A stretch of DNA of 64,000 nucleotides from positions 10,237,098-10,301,097 of the forward strand of contig NC_135560.1 in the NCBI RefSeq assembly GCF_964340395.1, in the 5' to 3' direction. Each line of letters opens with the position of its first letter. Position 1 is the stretch's first letter. The position numbers and the translations under genes are program-made. Under the pieces are notes generated by a model. The model was not told where the DNA came from, did not search any database, and saw nothing but the letters and a program-made list of their open reading frames with translations. This document shows, one piece after another, positions 48,471-60,381 of the stretch. This DNA is from Glandiceps talaboti. Its lineage: Eukaryota; Hemichordata; Enteropneusta; Spengelidae.

Positions 48471-48564
48471 GTATGTTATGTTATGTTATGTTATTTTAGG
48501 TTATGTTATCTTATGTTATGTTATCTTATGTTATGTTATGTTATGTTATCTTATCTTATCTTAT
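48471..48564. repeat. TTATG array lacking the TCTTG half, unit 4
   Basis: TTATG/TTATC runs directly after TTTTTAGTTTGTA. The ~60 bases holding GCCTCATTTTTACATAGACC and the TCTTG run in other units are missing. Confidence 0.88.
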
Positions 48565-50725
48565 ACCCGTTAGATACATTTTCTATGAAGCCGGTGTTCG
48601 AGTGATCAATGCATTAAGAAAGGGATTAAAATATACTTGATTGACAGGAATGAATCAACGAAATGCATATATCTTAGTAGACTTGATTGGCAGGAAATCA
48701 ATATGTCGGAGTAGATTTGATTGATACCATAGATATTTCTCCAGAATAAGAATAATGTATCTGATAGGAAAGTCTACTTATATTTTAGAATAGAAAGTGG
48801 AAGGCCACTGTCTGTGATTTTCGACGGTTGTACGTTGGGTCGTTCCGCCCTCATCGAGAGGGGTTGACTGTTGTGTGAGGGCGCCCTGTCACGGCGTATA
48901 GTACATATATATTTGTGTTAGAATTTGACTGTGTACGTATATGACGCTATTCATACTTGTGAGATTCACGTTATGTGTAAAGACTGCAGAATACTACGCC
49001 CATTCTCTTTCTGTATATCATAGCGTACAATAGGAAGTGTGAATTTGATGGAAAGTAAATCAAATTTCTTTTGAGAGAGTCCGCCGAAGGTGTCCTTTGT
49101 AAATGTGGGTGTTTTTCACCAAACAATAGTTCACAGTGATTGACACCTGTCTGATGTCAGAAAGTTGCCGACATGTCATTCCTCATTATCAAGTACCGCT
49201 CATGGTGTTACATCTAATTTGAGTAGAGTCGTGCTTTGGATAGTTTACGACCGTTTGACACTCAAGCCCGGCACCGAATAAACCACTAGGTTTTATCTCA
49301 AGCCACTGACTTTGGATCATAGCAAAACAAGGCGAATCTACAACTTCATAGTCGTAAAGACGTAATGGAGTCGGGGGAGGGTAATATTTTACGCAATAGC
49401 CCGAGCCCGATTTCCCCCACCCCGGCCCTCCCTCCTTGTAAGTGCTGTTGTGTCCCTAAGTATTACAGATTTTTACGAAGTAAGCTAAATTAAACAAGAA
49501 GATAGCCCTTTATCGATTAATTGTGGAATGGTAAGTTTGAAAAGAAAACGTATCCAAATCTTTATCCATCCAATATAAGTTCACCTGCCATAATTATGGT
49601 ATTAAATTTTTTTTTTAAATTAATGTGTACTGTCACTCCGATGACTACTCTTAATAGTCAAGATACTTTGTTAGTGATTTTATTATGTTTAGGGACGATG
49701 TTATTTAGAACCTCTACTCTCAATAGTGGTATCTCACCGAGTAAGTTTATCTGTGCGTGAGTGTTTATTCAGTTTCTTAGACAGACTATCAACAGCACTA
49801 CATGTACTCTCGTTTGTACTGTTGCTTTGCATGAACGAGGGTGTTTACGCCCCAGCGCCCCGAGCACTCTCATCCTTAACTTCGGCGTTTGTTCGGCCAG
49901 GCGGCCATGGACGTATAAACTGGTTCGGCAACCTTCGGAGCATAGACCCGTGGGGTCTTGACTGTAATGTCGGGCAGACCTACAGAAAATGTGAAATCCA
50001 CGGGTGTTTTATATGCCCGATATAGTTTCAACACAAAATCGACCCTCCATTGCCTATACTTTGACTTGGAGACCGAGACCGCTAGTACAGTAAAAGACGA
50101 AGGTGTCAATCTGTCTTCTTTGAAGATACAGAAAACGTTCCGGCTTTGAACTTTTATCATCTTTGAATAAGAACGCACACAGTGACATTCTTGTCGGCTT
50201 GTTAGTTTTGATGTTGTTTTAAGAATTTGACCGATGCCGAAACATTGGCACCATATTTCTAGGAAAGTGAGCTGACAAATGAACAACAACTCTGAAAAGC
50301 CTACCATGAAACACAAGTGTCATCCAACTATAAAAGAACTCAATATGGAAATTTAGATCTGGAGTGATTACACACTGGATACAACACAATAGACACACAC
50401 CAAGGAGGAAACTGGTTTTTACAATCACCTGGGTTTAGCTAGAGTGATTTGTATTCATATGTTGCCGAGAAGTGTGAGTATTTGCATATGCATAGATTCA
50501 TATATATATATGTGTGTGTAAAAACCTGCATACGCCTAGAGGACACGTCATTTTTACCTAATTCGGGGGATCGATGTTTTTGGTATGGGTCATTATGAAA
50601 AAAAACCACCACTTTAATTTTAAGGGGGTTGTGTCATTTTGGAAGTGGTGATCACTATAGTAAACAGCCATATAAGAGTATTTGTTATTTTGGTTCTTTT
50701 AAATGACTTCTTATACGTCGTCTCG
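48565..50725. repeat. Conserved non-coding part of repeat unit 4
   Basis: Same block order; GGGCGCCC element near 48880, ~600-bp segment near 49720-50340, GGTATGGGTCATTATG block near 50582. No gene called. Confidence 0.75.
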
Positions 50726-51065
50726 TATTGGACCTGGAAGTTACGATATATTGGACTTTTTGAATTGAATTGAAATTGAATTGAAATTTATTTGGTATGG
50801 GTCATTACGATATATTGGACTTGGTATGGGAGGAACGATATATTGGACTAATTGGTATGGGGGTTATGATATATTGGACTTGGTATGGGAGGAACGATAT
50901 ATTGGACTTGGAATGGGAGTTATGATATATTGGACTTGGAATGGGAGTTATGATATATTGGACTTGGAATCGGAGTTATGATATATTGGACTTCGAATGG
51001 GAGTTATGATATATTGGACTTTGAATAGGAGTTGTGATATATCGGAATTGGAATGGGAATTGGAG
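50726..51065. repeat. 28-bp minisatellite, array 5
   Basis: About ten units, ~230 bp from the stop of homeobox copy 5. Confidence 0.9.
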
Positions 51066-51295
51066 GGCTATTTGATAGAAAGAAAATTATATATAATAGT
51101 GTATTTTGAATAAATAATATATATTTAATCTTATAAGCAATGAATTTGTACAAGAATTAAAATTAAACATCAAATTACAGGCATGGCCATGGGTAATAAA
51201 GTTCATTGTTCTAAAAAAAAGTGATATCAGAAAATGATACAATTGGAATGTCAACAGGAAGGTAAATTAAAGTGTGTTGAGTTCAGAATTACTGT

Positions 51296-52869
51296 TCATT
51301 CTGCTGGTGTATCTTCACATATTATCAATGGACTGGGAGAATTATACAGATCGCCAATGTCACTCAAAGATGTTTCAGAAATAGGACTGCTGGAACGCGA
51401 TGAATCAGATGCCGGTGATGGATGACTTGATGTCCGATGGTTGTTCATGTTGTCTGAAGGAGATATAACATTAGAGCCAGCTGATGAGAGGTGAGGAACA
51501 GGTCGGTAATGGCTGCTAGAAGGTGTCGGGAACTGCAGTACCGGGCAGAGAGTTCTGGAGAAGCGTGGATAGAAACACTGAGTGCCGTTCGGGAATGCGT
51601 ATCGTGCGGGATGATATGGACGAAGTGGTGCTTGTGGGTACCGTTGAACTGAAGTTGTAGGATAGACAACATTTGATGATGGAGGATAAGCCGATTGTTG
51701 GTGGTAAGTTGGCAGGGGTTGATGACCTGAGAGCTCGTACGACGAGGTGCGTGAGAACCTGTGTTGTGGTAGTGAAGACTTGTCAAGTTCAGGACTGGTA
51801 GGTGCCGGTATCTCTGTAACGCCTGGTGGTAGGTAGTGGAATGTGTTTTTGGTAACCAATGGTGGAGGGTGATGAAGTGGTAGCTGTGGCAACGATGGGA
51901 TGGAGACAGACAGATTTTCGGTGTATGGTGGCGATCGCTTAGCCGATGTCATCCTAGAAATTGGCTTTCTTTCTCGCAGTTGTCTTTGCTTCATTACACG
52001 ACGATTCTTGAACCAAATCTTTTTAAAGGAAAAATAAAACGTTGGATGATATAAAAATGAGTGGTATGAGTTTACATATTCATACACCAACTAATTTAAG
52101 AATAATACTTCACTAATAGAACTCATCTTTTCTTTTACAAAATGAAACATGAAAAAATAGTTACTGCCGAATCATCTTTTTTTTTTCTTTTTGGGTAACG
52201 AATTGTATATTGTCATTTTTGCTCTGAATTTATAACATGTAAAATGGCGCATCACAGTATACATCAACTGAAACAAAAAATCATTAACCACAAACTTACC
52301 TTTATACTTTTTGTAGACAGTTCTGTTGCCTTGGCAATGCGTTCGCAAAGACTGCCATTAGGATATCGTGTAACGTTACAGAACACATCTTCCAATGCAC
52401 GTCGTTGGGCTGAACTGAATGTTGTACGGTAGCGAGGAAATCTGTGACGACGGTAACGAGATGACCAATCAGATGTTGTTGAACTGTTACACGAGGTGGA
52501 GGAACTCTGTGAATCAGTTGTATCTGTGCAAATGAAGAAAACAATATCAACTGAATTATTCTCTGAAACGTTCAAAACTTTACTTTACAAGTACATAGAT
52601 GAGCGTCTTCAAATTATTCGATTCTTCCAAAATTGACAGAAAAATGAAGTAAATACAGATTATAGTGATGAAATCTTACCTTCAGAATCAGTAGAGGTGT
52701 TGTTACTGTTACCATAACAACCAATAGCGTTCTCCGGTATATTCGATACATCTAGTAGGGGTATGAGAGAAGACACTGAAGGAATTCTTTCAAGATTACT
52801 AAGTAAAGACATTTGTCTTGAATACTGGTACGGATCGGTGTAATGACAGGAACTGAAGCAAGTAGCCAT
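51296..52869 (-). CDS. Paired-like homeobox protein, tandem copy 5 (K50)
   Basis: Exons 52869-52680, 52523-52300 and 52018-51296; 378 residues because exon 3 is one codon longer (HLSSAGSN versus HLSADSN). The recognition helix IWFKNRRVMKQRQ is K50 type, joined to a PNG exon-2 half, the reciprocal mosaic of copy 4. Exon 2 also has CERIAKATELS where others have CEWIAKVTELS, and its donor is GTAAGT, not GTGAGT. Confidence 0.87.
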
Positions 52870-52937
52870 AGCTTACAGAGAAGTGTACTCTAGGAGTGTT
52901 TGCTGAGCAATGGTGAATGTTCGAAGAAATCCATCAG

Positions 52938-52945
52938 TATTTATA
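52938..52945 (-). promoter_or_regulatory. TATA box of homeobox copy 5
   Basis: TATAAATA in conserved context ~70 bp before the ATG. Confidence 0.65.
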
Positions 52946-52985
52946 CCTTATTTTGTTTCAACTTAGCCGCGTACTTTGACTGGAT

Positions 52986-53073
52986 GACCGCTAATATTGT
53001 AAAAGATGTAGGTGTGAATCGAACTTATTTGGAGGCGCAGTAAACAATAGGCCTTTGAACTTATATCATCTTT
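52986..53073 (-). promoter_or_regulatory. 88-bp upstream module, single copy (copy 5)
   Basis: One unit with GTAAACAAT and CCTTTGAAC. Confidence 0.45.
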
Positions 53074-53308
53074 GACCGCATACAATGACATTGTCGTCGG
53101 CTTTTACTTTTGATGATGTGTGAAAGTGGCAACTCGTGGTCTGTGGTGGCAATTATGGTGCCGATCCATCGACACCAGACCTATAGGAAACTCCAACCAC
53201 TAAACATAAGTTTATGACTGCCATCTCAACTCAAATCAAATTCATGTTTTTCTTTTTAGTTTGTAAGTTGTGCCTCATTTTTACATAGACCCTACTTGTA
53301 GGCATAAG

Positions 53309-53522
53309 TCTTGTCTTGTCTTGTCTTGTCTTGTCTTGTCTTGTCTTGTCTTGTCTTGTCTTATTTTATCTTATGTTATTATATGTTATGTTATGTTATG
53401 TTATGTTATGTTATGTTATGTTATGATATTTAATGTTATGTTATGTTATGTTATGTTATGTTATGTTATCTTATGTTATCTTATCTTATCTTATGTTATC
53501 TTATGTTATCTTATCTTATCTT
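53309..53522. repeat. (TCTTG)n-(TTATG)n composite microsatellite, unit 5
   Basis: The longest of the six blocks: about ten TCTTG, then long TTATG and TTATC runs. Confidence 0.9.
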
Positions 53523-55664
53523 AAATCCGTTAGATGCATTTTCTATGAAGCCGGGTTTTGAGTAAATCGATACATTAAGAAAGGGATTATGATATACTTG
53601 ATTGACAGGGATGAATCAACGAAATGCATATATCGTAGTTGACTTGATTGGCAGGAAATCAATATATCGGAGTAGATTTGATTGATACCATAGATATTTC
53701 TCCAGAATAAGAATAATGTATCTGATAGGAAAGTCTACTTATATTTTAGCATAGAAAGTGGAAGGCCGCTGTCTATGATTTTAGACGGTTGTACGTCGGG
53801 TCGTTACGCCCTCATCGAGAGGGGTTGACTGTTGTGTGAGGGCGCCCTGTCACGGCTTAGACTACATATATATTTGTGTTAATAATTGACTGTGTACGTA
53901 TGTGACGCTATTCATACTTGTGAGATTCACGGTATGTGTAAAGCCTGCAGAATACTACGCCCATTCTCTTTCTGTATATCATAACGTACAATAGGAAGTG
54001 TGAATTTGAAGGAAAGTAAATCAAAGTTCTTTTCAGTGAGTCCGCAGGTGTCCTTTGTAAATGTGGGTGTTTTTCACCAAACAATAGTTCACAGTGATTG
54101 ACACCTGTCTGATGTCAGAAAGTTGCCGACATGTCATTCCTCATTATCACTTACCGCTCATGGTGTTCTAATTTGAGTAGAGTCGTGCTTTGGATAGTTT
54201 ACGACCGTTTGACACTCAAGTCCGGCACCGAAGTAAACCACTAGGTTTTATCTCAAGCCACCGACTTTGGATCATAGCAAAACAAGGCTAATCTACAACT
54301 TCATAGTCGTAAAGATGCAATGGAGTCGGGGGAGGGTAATATTTTGCGGTACAGCCCGAGCCAGATTCCCCCCACCCCAGCCCTCCCTCCTTGTAAGTGC
54401 TGTTGTGTCCATAAGTATTACAGATTTTTACGAGGTAAGCTAAATTAAGAAAGAAGATAGCCTTTTATCGATTAATTGTGGAATGATAAGTTTGAAAAGA
54501 AAACGTATCCAAATCTTTGTCCATCCAATATAAGTTCACCTGCCATAATTATAGTATTTCCAAACAAAAATTAAATAATATGTACTGTCACTCCGATGAA
54601 GATACTTTGTTAGTGATTTTATTCTGTTTAGGGACTATGTTATTTAGAACCTATACTCTCAATGGTGGTATCTCACCGAGTAAGCTTATCTGTACGTGAG
54701 TGTTTATTCAGTTTCTTAGACAGACTATCAACAACACTACATGTACTCTCGTTTGTACTGTTGCTTTGCATGAACGAGGGCGTTTATGCCCCAGCGCCCC
54801 GACCACTCTCATCCTTAACTTCGGCGTTTGTTCGGCCAGGGACGTATAGACTGGTTCGGCAACCTTCGGAGCATGGACCCGTGTTGTCTTGACTGTAATG
54901 CCGGGCAGACCTACAGAAAATGTGAAATCCACGGGTGTTTTATATGCCCGATATAGTTTCAACATAGAATCGACCTTAAACTGTCTATACTTTGACTTGG
55001 AGACCGAGATCGCTAGTACGGTACAGGATGAAGGTGTCAATCTGTCTCCTTTGAATATACAGAAAACGTTCGGGCTTTGAACTTTTATCATCTTTGAATA
55101 AGAACGCACACAGTGACATTCTTGTCGGCTTGTTAGTTTTGATGTTGTTTGAAGAAAGTGACTGGTGCCGAATGATTGGCACCATATCTCTAGGAAAGTG
55201 AGCTGGCAAATGAACAGCAACTCCGAAAAGCCTGCCTTGAAACTCAAGTGCCATCCAACTAGAATTCAATATGGAAATTTAGATCTGGATTGAATGCACA
55301 CTGGGTACATCACAAAAGGCACACACCAAGAGGGAAACTGGTTTTTACAATCACCTGGGTTTAGCTAGAGGGAATTGTATTCATATGTTGGCGAGAAGTA
55401 TGAGTGTTTGCATATGCATAGATTCATATATATATGTGTGTAAAAACAAAATCCTGAATATGCCTAGAGGACGCGTCATTTTTACCTAATTGTGGGGATC
55501 GGTGTTTTTTGGTATGGGTCATTTTGAAAAAAAACCACCACTTTAATTTTAAGGGGGTGTGTCATTTTGGAAGTGGGGATCACTATTATAGTAAACAGCC
55601 ATATAAGAGTATTTGTTATTTTGGTTCTTTTAAAATGACTCCTAATACGTCGTCTCGTATTGGA
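53523..55664. repeat. Conserved non-coding part of repeat unit 5
   Basis: Same block order; GGGCGCCC element near 53840, ~600-bp segment near 54655-55270 (here one minus-strand frame of 179 codons at 54708-55247 stays open), GGTATGGGTCATTTTG block near 55511. The frame is broken in the other five units and matches nothing I recognise. Confidence 0.7.
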
Positions 55665-55908
55665 CCTGGAAGGTACGATATATTGGACTTTTTGAATTGA
55701 ATTGAAATTGAATTGAAATATATTTGGTATGGGTCATTACGATATATTGGACTTGGTATGGGAGGAACGATATATTGGACTTGGAATGGGAGATATGATA
55801 TATTAGACTTGGAATGGAAGTTACGATACGTTGGACTTGGAATGGGAGTTATGATATATTGGACGTGGAATGGGAGTTATGATATATTGGACTTGGAATG
55901 GGAATGGG
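55665..55908. repeat. 28-bp minisatellite, array 6a
   Basis: About seven units. Followed by the usual 3' flank and then by a gene fragment, not a full gene. Confidence 0.9.
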
Positions 55909-56132
55909 AGGGCTATTTGATAGAAAGAAAATGATATCCAATAGTATATCTTGAATGAATAAAATACATTTAATCTTATAAGCAATGAATTTGTACAAGA
56001 ATTGAAATTAAACATCAAATTACAGGCACGGGTAAGTAAGTTCATTGTTCTCAAAAAGTGATATCAGAAAATGCTACAATTGGAATGTCAACAGCAAGGT
56101 GAATTAAAGTGTGTTGAGTTCAGAATTACTGT

Positions 56133-56332
56133 TCATTCTGCTGGTGTATCTTCACATCAACTGACGGGGAGAATTATACAGATCGCCAATGTCACTCAAA
56201 GATATTTCAGAAATAGGACTGCTGGAACGCGATGGATCAGATACTGGTGATGGATGACTTGATGTCCGATGGCTATTCATGTTGTCTGAAGCAGATATAA
56301 GATTAGAGTCAGCTGAGAGATGAAGAACCGGG
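56133..56332 (-). pseudogene. 3' fragment of a homeobox exon 3
   Basis: Matches the last ~200 bases of exon 3 from the stop (TGA at 56133-56135) to the GATGAAGAACCGG position. There it breaks abruptly into 28-bp minisatellite (GCATGGGAGTTATGATAT). Seven bases (AAATTAT on the plus strand) are missing near 56156, so the frame is also shifted. The fragment and its flank precede a second minisatellite and the complete copy 6. Confidence 0.9.
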
Positions 56333-56490
56333 CATGGGAGTTATGATATATTGGACTTGGAATGGGAGTGAGTGCGATATATTGGACTTGGAATGGGAGT
56401 TATGATATATTGGACTTGGAATGGGAGTTGTGATATATTGGACCTGGAATGGGAGTTATGATATATTGGACTTGGAATGGGAATGGGAGG
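56333..56490. repeat. 28-bp minisatellite, array 6b
   Basis: About five units, including a variant GAGTGAGTGCGATATATTGG. It joins the truncated fragment to the 3' flank of copy 6. Confidence 0.88.
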
Positions 56491-56711
56491 GCTATTTGAT
56501 AGAAAGAAAATGATATACAATAGTATAATTTGAAGGAATAAAATACATTTAATCTTATTAGCAATGAATTTGTACAAGAATTAAAATTAAACATCAAATT
56601 ACAGGCACGGGTAAGTAAGTTCATTGTTCTCAAAAAATGATATCAGAAAATGCTACAATTGGAATGTCAACAGCAAGGTGAATTAAAGTGTGTTGAGTTC
56701 AGAATTACTGT

Positions 56712-58277
56712 TCATTCTGCTGATATATCTTCACAAATTATCAACTGACGGGGAGAATTATACAGATCGCCAATGTCACTCATTGATATTTCAGAAATAG
56801 GACTGCTGGAACGCGATGAATCAGATACTGGTGATGGATGACTTGATGTCCGATGGCTATTCATGTTGTCTGAAGCAGATATATGATTAGAGTCAGCTGA
56901 GAGATGAAGAACCGGTCGGTAATGGCTGCTAGATGGTGTTGGGAACTGCAGTACCGGGCAGAGAGTTCTGGAGAAGCGTGGATAGAAACACTGAGTACCG
57001 TTCGGGAAAGCGCATGGTGCGGGATGATATGGACGAAGTGATGCGTGTGGGTACCGTTGAACTGAAGTTGTAGGATAGACAGCATTTGATGATGGAGGAT
57101 AAGCCGTTGGTTGGTGGTAAGTTGTCAGGGGTTGATGACCTGAGAGGTCGTACGACGAGGTGCGTGAGAACCTGTGTTGTGGTAGTGAAGACTTGTCAAG
57201 TTCAGGACTGGTAGGTGCCGGTATCTCTGTAACGCCTGGTGGTAGGTAGTGGAATGTGTTTTTGGTAACCAATGGCGGAGGGTGATGAAGTGATAGCTGT
57301 GGCAACGATGGGATGGTGACAGACAGCTTTTCTGTGTATGGTGGTGATCGCTTAGCCGATGTCATCCCAGAAGTTGACTTTCTTTTTCGCAGTTGTCGTT
57401 GCTGCATTGCACGACGATTCCGGAACCAAATCTTTTGAAAGGAAAAAAAAACGTTGGATGATATAAAAAAGAGTTATATGAGTTTACATATTCATACACC
57501 AACTGATTTAAGAATAATACTTCAGAAATAGAACTCATCTTTTCTTTTACAAAATGAAACATGGAATACAGTTACTGCCAAATCATCTTTTTTTCTATTT
57601 GGGTAACGAATTATATATTGTCATTTTTGCTCTGAATTTATAACATGTAAAATGGCGCATCGGTACATACACTAACTGAAACAAAAAATCATTAACCACA
57701 AACTCACCTTTATACTTTTTGTAGACAGTTCTGTTACCTTGGCAATCCATTCACAGAGACTGCCATTGGGATATCGTGTAACGTTACAGAACACATCTTC
57801 CAATGCACGTCGTTGGGCTGAACTGAATGTCGTACGGTAGCGAGGAAATCTGTGACGACGGTAACGAGATGACCAATCAGATGTCGTTGAACTGTCACAC
57901 GAGGTGGAGGAACTCTGTGAATCCGTTGTATCTGTGGAAATGAAGAAAACAATATCAACTGAATTATTCTCTAAAACGTTCAAAACTTTACTTTACAAGT
58001 ACATAGATGAGCGTCTTCAAATTATTCGATTCTTCCCAAATTGACAGAAAAATGAAATATATACAGATTATAGTGATGAAATCTTACCTTCAGAATCAGT
58101 AGAGGTGTTGTTACTGTTACCATAACAACCAATAGCGTTCTCCGGTATATTCGATACATCTAGTTGGGGTATGAGAGAAGACACTGAAGGAATTCTTTCA
58201 AGATTACTAAGTAAAGACATCTGTCTTGAATACTGGTACGGATCGGTGTAATGACAGGAACTGAAGCAAGTAGCCAT
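56712..58277 (-). CDS. Paired-like homeobox protein, tandem copy 6 (R50)
   Basis: Exons 58277-58088, 57931-57708 and 57431-56712; intact 377-residue frame. R50-type recognition helix (FRNRRAMQQRQLRKRK) with a PNG exon-2 half, like copy 3. The C-terminus ends ICEDISAE instead of ICEDTPAE. This is the rightmost complete gene in the array. Confidence 0.87.
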
Positions 58278-58345
58278 AGCTTACAGAGAAGTGTACTCTA
58301 GGAGTGTTTAGTGAGCAATGGTGAATGTTTGAAGAAATCCATCAG

Positions 58346-58353
58346 TATTTATA
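58346..58353 (-). promoter_or_regulatory. TATA box of homeobox copy 6
   Basis: TATAAATA in conserved context ~70 bp before the ATG. Confidence 0.65.
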
Positions 58354-58393
58354 CCTTATTTCGTTTCAACTTAGCCGCGTACTTTGACTGGGT

Positions 58394-58569
58394 GACCGCT
58401 AATATTGTAAAAGATGTAGGTGTGAATCGAACTTACTTGGAGGCGCAGTAAACAATAGGCCTTTGAACTTATGTCATCTTTGACCGCTAATATTGTAAAA
58501 GATGTAGGTGTGAATCGAACTTACTTGGAGGCGCAGTAAACAATAGGCCTTTGAACTTATATCATCTTT
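58394..58569 (-). promoter_or_regulatory. 88-bp upstream module, duplicated (copy 6)
   Basis: Units begin at 58394 and 58482. Both hold GTAAACAAT and CCTTTGAAC. Confidence 0.5.
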
Positions 58570-58804
58570 GACCGCATACAATGACATTGTCGTCGGCTTT
58601 TACTTTTGATGCTGTGTGAAAGTGGCAACTAGTGGTCTGTGGTGGCAATTATGGTGCCGATCCATCGACACCAGACCTTTAGGAAACTCCAACCACTAAA
58701 CATAAGTTTATGACTGCCATCTCAACTCAAATCAAATTCATGTTTTTCTTTTTAGTTTGTAAGTTGTGCCTCATTTAAACATAGACCCTACTTGTAGGCA
58801 TAAG

Positions 58805-58979
58805 TCTTGTCTTGTCTTGTCTTGTCTTGTCTTGTCTTGTCTTGTCTTGTCTTATTTTATCTCATGTTATTATATGTTACGTTATGTTATGTTATGTTAT
58901 GTTATGTTATGTTATGTTATGTTATGTTATGCTATGTTATGTTATGTTATCTTGTCCTATCTTATCTTTTCTTATCTTA
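58805..58979. repeat. (TCTTG)n-(TTATG)n composite microsatellite, unit 6
   Basis: About nine TCTTG, then TTATG with single-base variants. Confidence 0.9.
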
Positions 58980-60350
58980 AATTCGTTAGATATATTTTCT
59001 ATGAAGCCGGGTTTTGAGTGAATCGATGCATTAAGAAAGGGATTATGATATACTTGATTGACATGGATGAATTAACGAAATACATATATCGTAGTAGACT
59101 TGATTGGCAGGAAATCAATATATCGGAGTAGATTTGATTGATACCATAGATATTTCTCCAGAATAAGAATAATGTATCTGATAGGAAAGTCTACTTATAT
59201 TTTAGAATAGAAAGTGGAAGGCCACTGTCTATGATTTTAGACGGTTGTACGTCGGGTCGTTCCGCCCTCATCGAGAGGGATTGACTGTTGTGTGAGGGCG
59301 CCCTATCACGGCGTAGAGTACATATATATTTGTGTTAGAATTTGACTGTGTACGTATATGACGCTATTCATACTTGTGAGATTCATGTTATGTGTAAAGC
59401 CTGCAGAATACTACGCCCATTCTCTTTCCGTATATCATAGCGTACAATAGGAAGTGTGAATTTGATGGAAAGTAAATCAAATTTCTTTTCAGTGAGTCCG
59501 CAGAAGGTGTCCTTTGTAAATGTGGGTGTTTTTCACCATACAATAGTTCACAGTGATTGACACCTGTCTGATGTCAGAAAGTTGCCGACATGTCATTCCT
59601 CATTATCACGTACCGCTCATGGTGTTACATCTAATTTGAGTAGAGTTGTGCTTTGGATAGTTTACGACCGTTTGACACTCAAGCCCGGCACCGAAGTGAA
59701 CCACTAGGTTTTATCCATCTCAAGCGAACGACTTAGGATCATAACAAAACGACAGGCTAATGTACAACTTCATAGTCGTAAAGACGGAATTGAGTCGGGG
59801 GAGGGTAATATTATACGCAATAGCCCAAGCCGGATTTCCCCCGGTCCTCCCTCCTTGTAAGCGCTGTTTATCCCGACGTATTACAGATTTTTACGAAGTA
59901 AGCTTAAGCAAGAAAGACAGCCTTTTACTGATTAGTTGTTGAATGATAACTTTGAAAAGAAAACTTATCTAAATCTTTGTCCATCCAATATAAGTTCATC
60001 TGCCACAATTATGATTTGTCTAAAGTGCTGATATGTCAGCAACGACTCTTTATATGTAAAACATTCTCTGTATCATCTTGTTGAGCTTCCGATTAAGTTG
60101 TGTTTTCATAATCTGTGCCGTCACTCCGATGACTACTCTAAATTATAGTAAATATTCTTTGTTGGGATTCTGTTTAGGGATTACATTAGTTCGTGTAGGG
60201 TCTATGGTTATTCAGAACCCCTGCTCTCAATAGTGGTACCGGTATCTCTACGACTAAGCTTATCTTTGCGTGCCCGTTTACTCAGTTCTTGGACCCTCAT
60301 CCTTCGGCGTTTGTTCGGCAACCTTCGGAGTACAGACCCGTGTGGTCTTA

Positions 60351-60381
<31 letters not shown>

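Noticed and set aside
54708-55247. 179-codon minus-strand frame in repeat unit 5, with partial counterparts in the other units
   Set aside because: The frame is broken at different places in the other five units, has no recognisable domain and no splice support. Its similarity between units is expected from the tandem duplication.
30808-58277. CRISPR-like or bacterial operon interpretation of the regular repeats
   Set aside because: Units are kilobases long, contain spliced homeobox genes with TATA boxes, and the window is clearly animal nuclear DNA.
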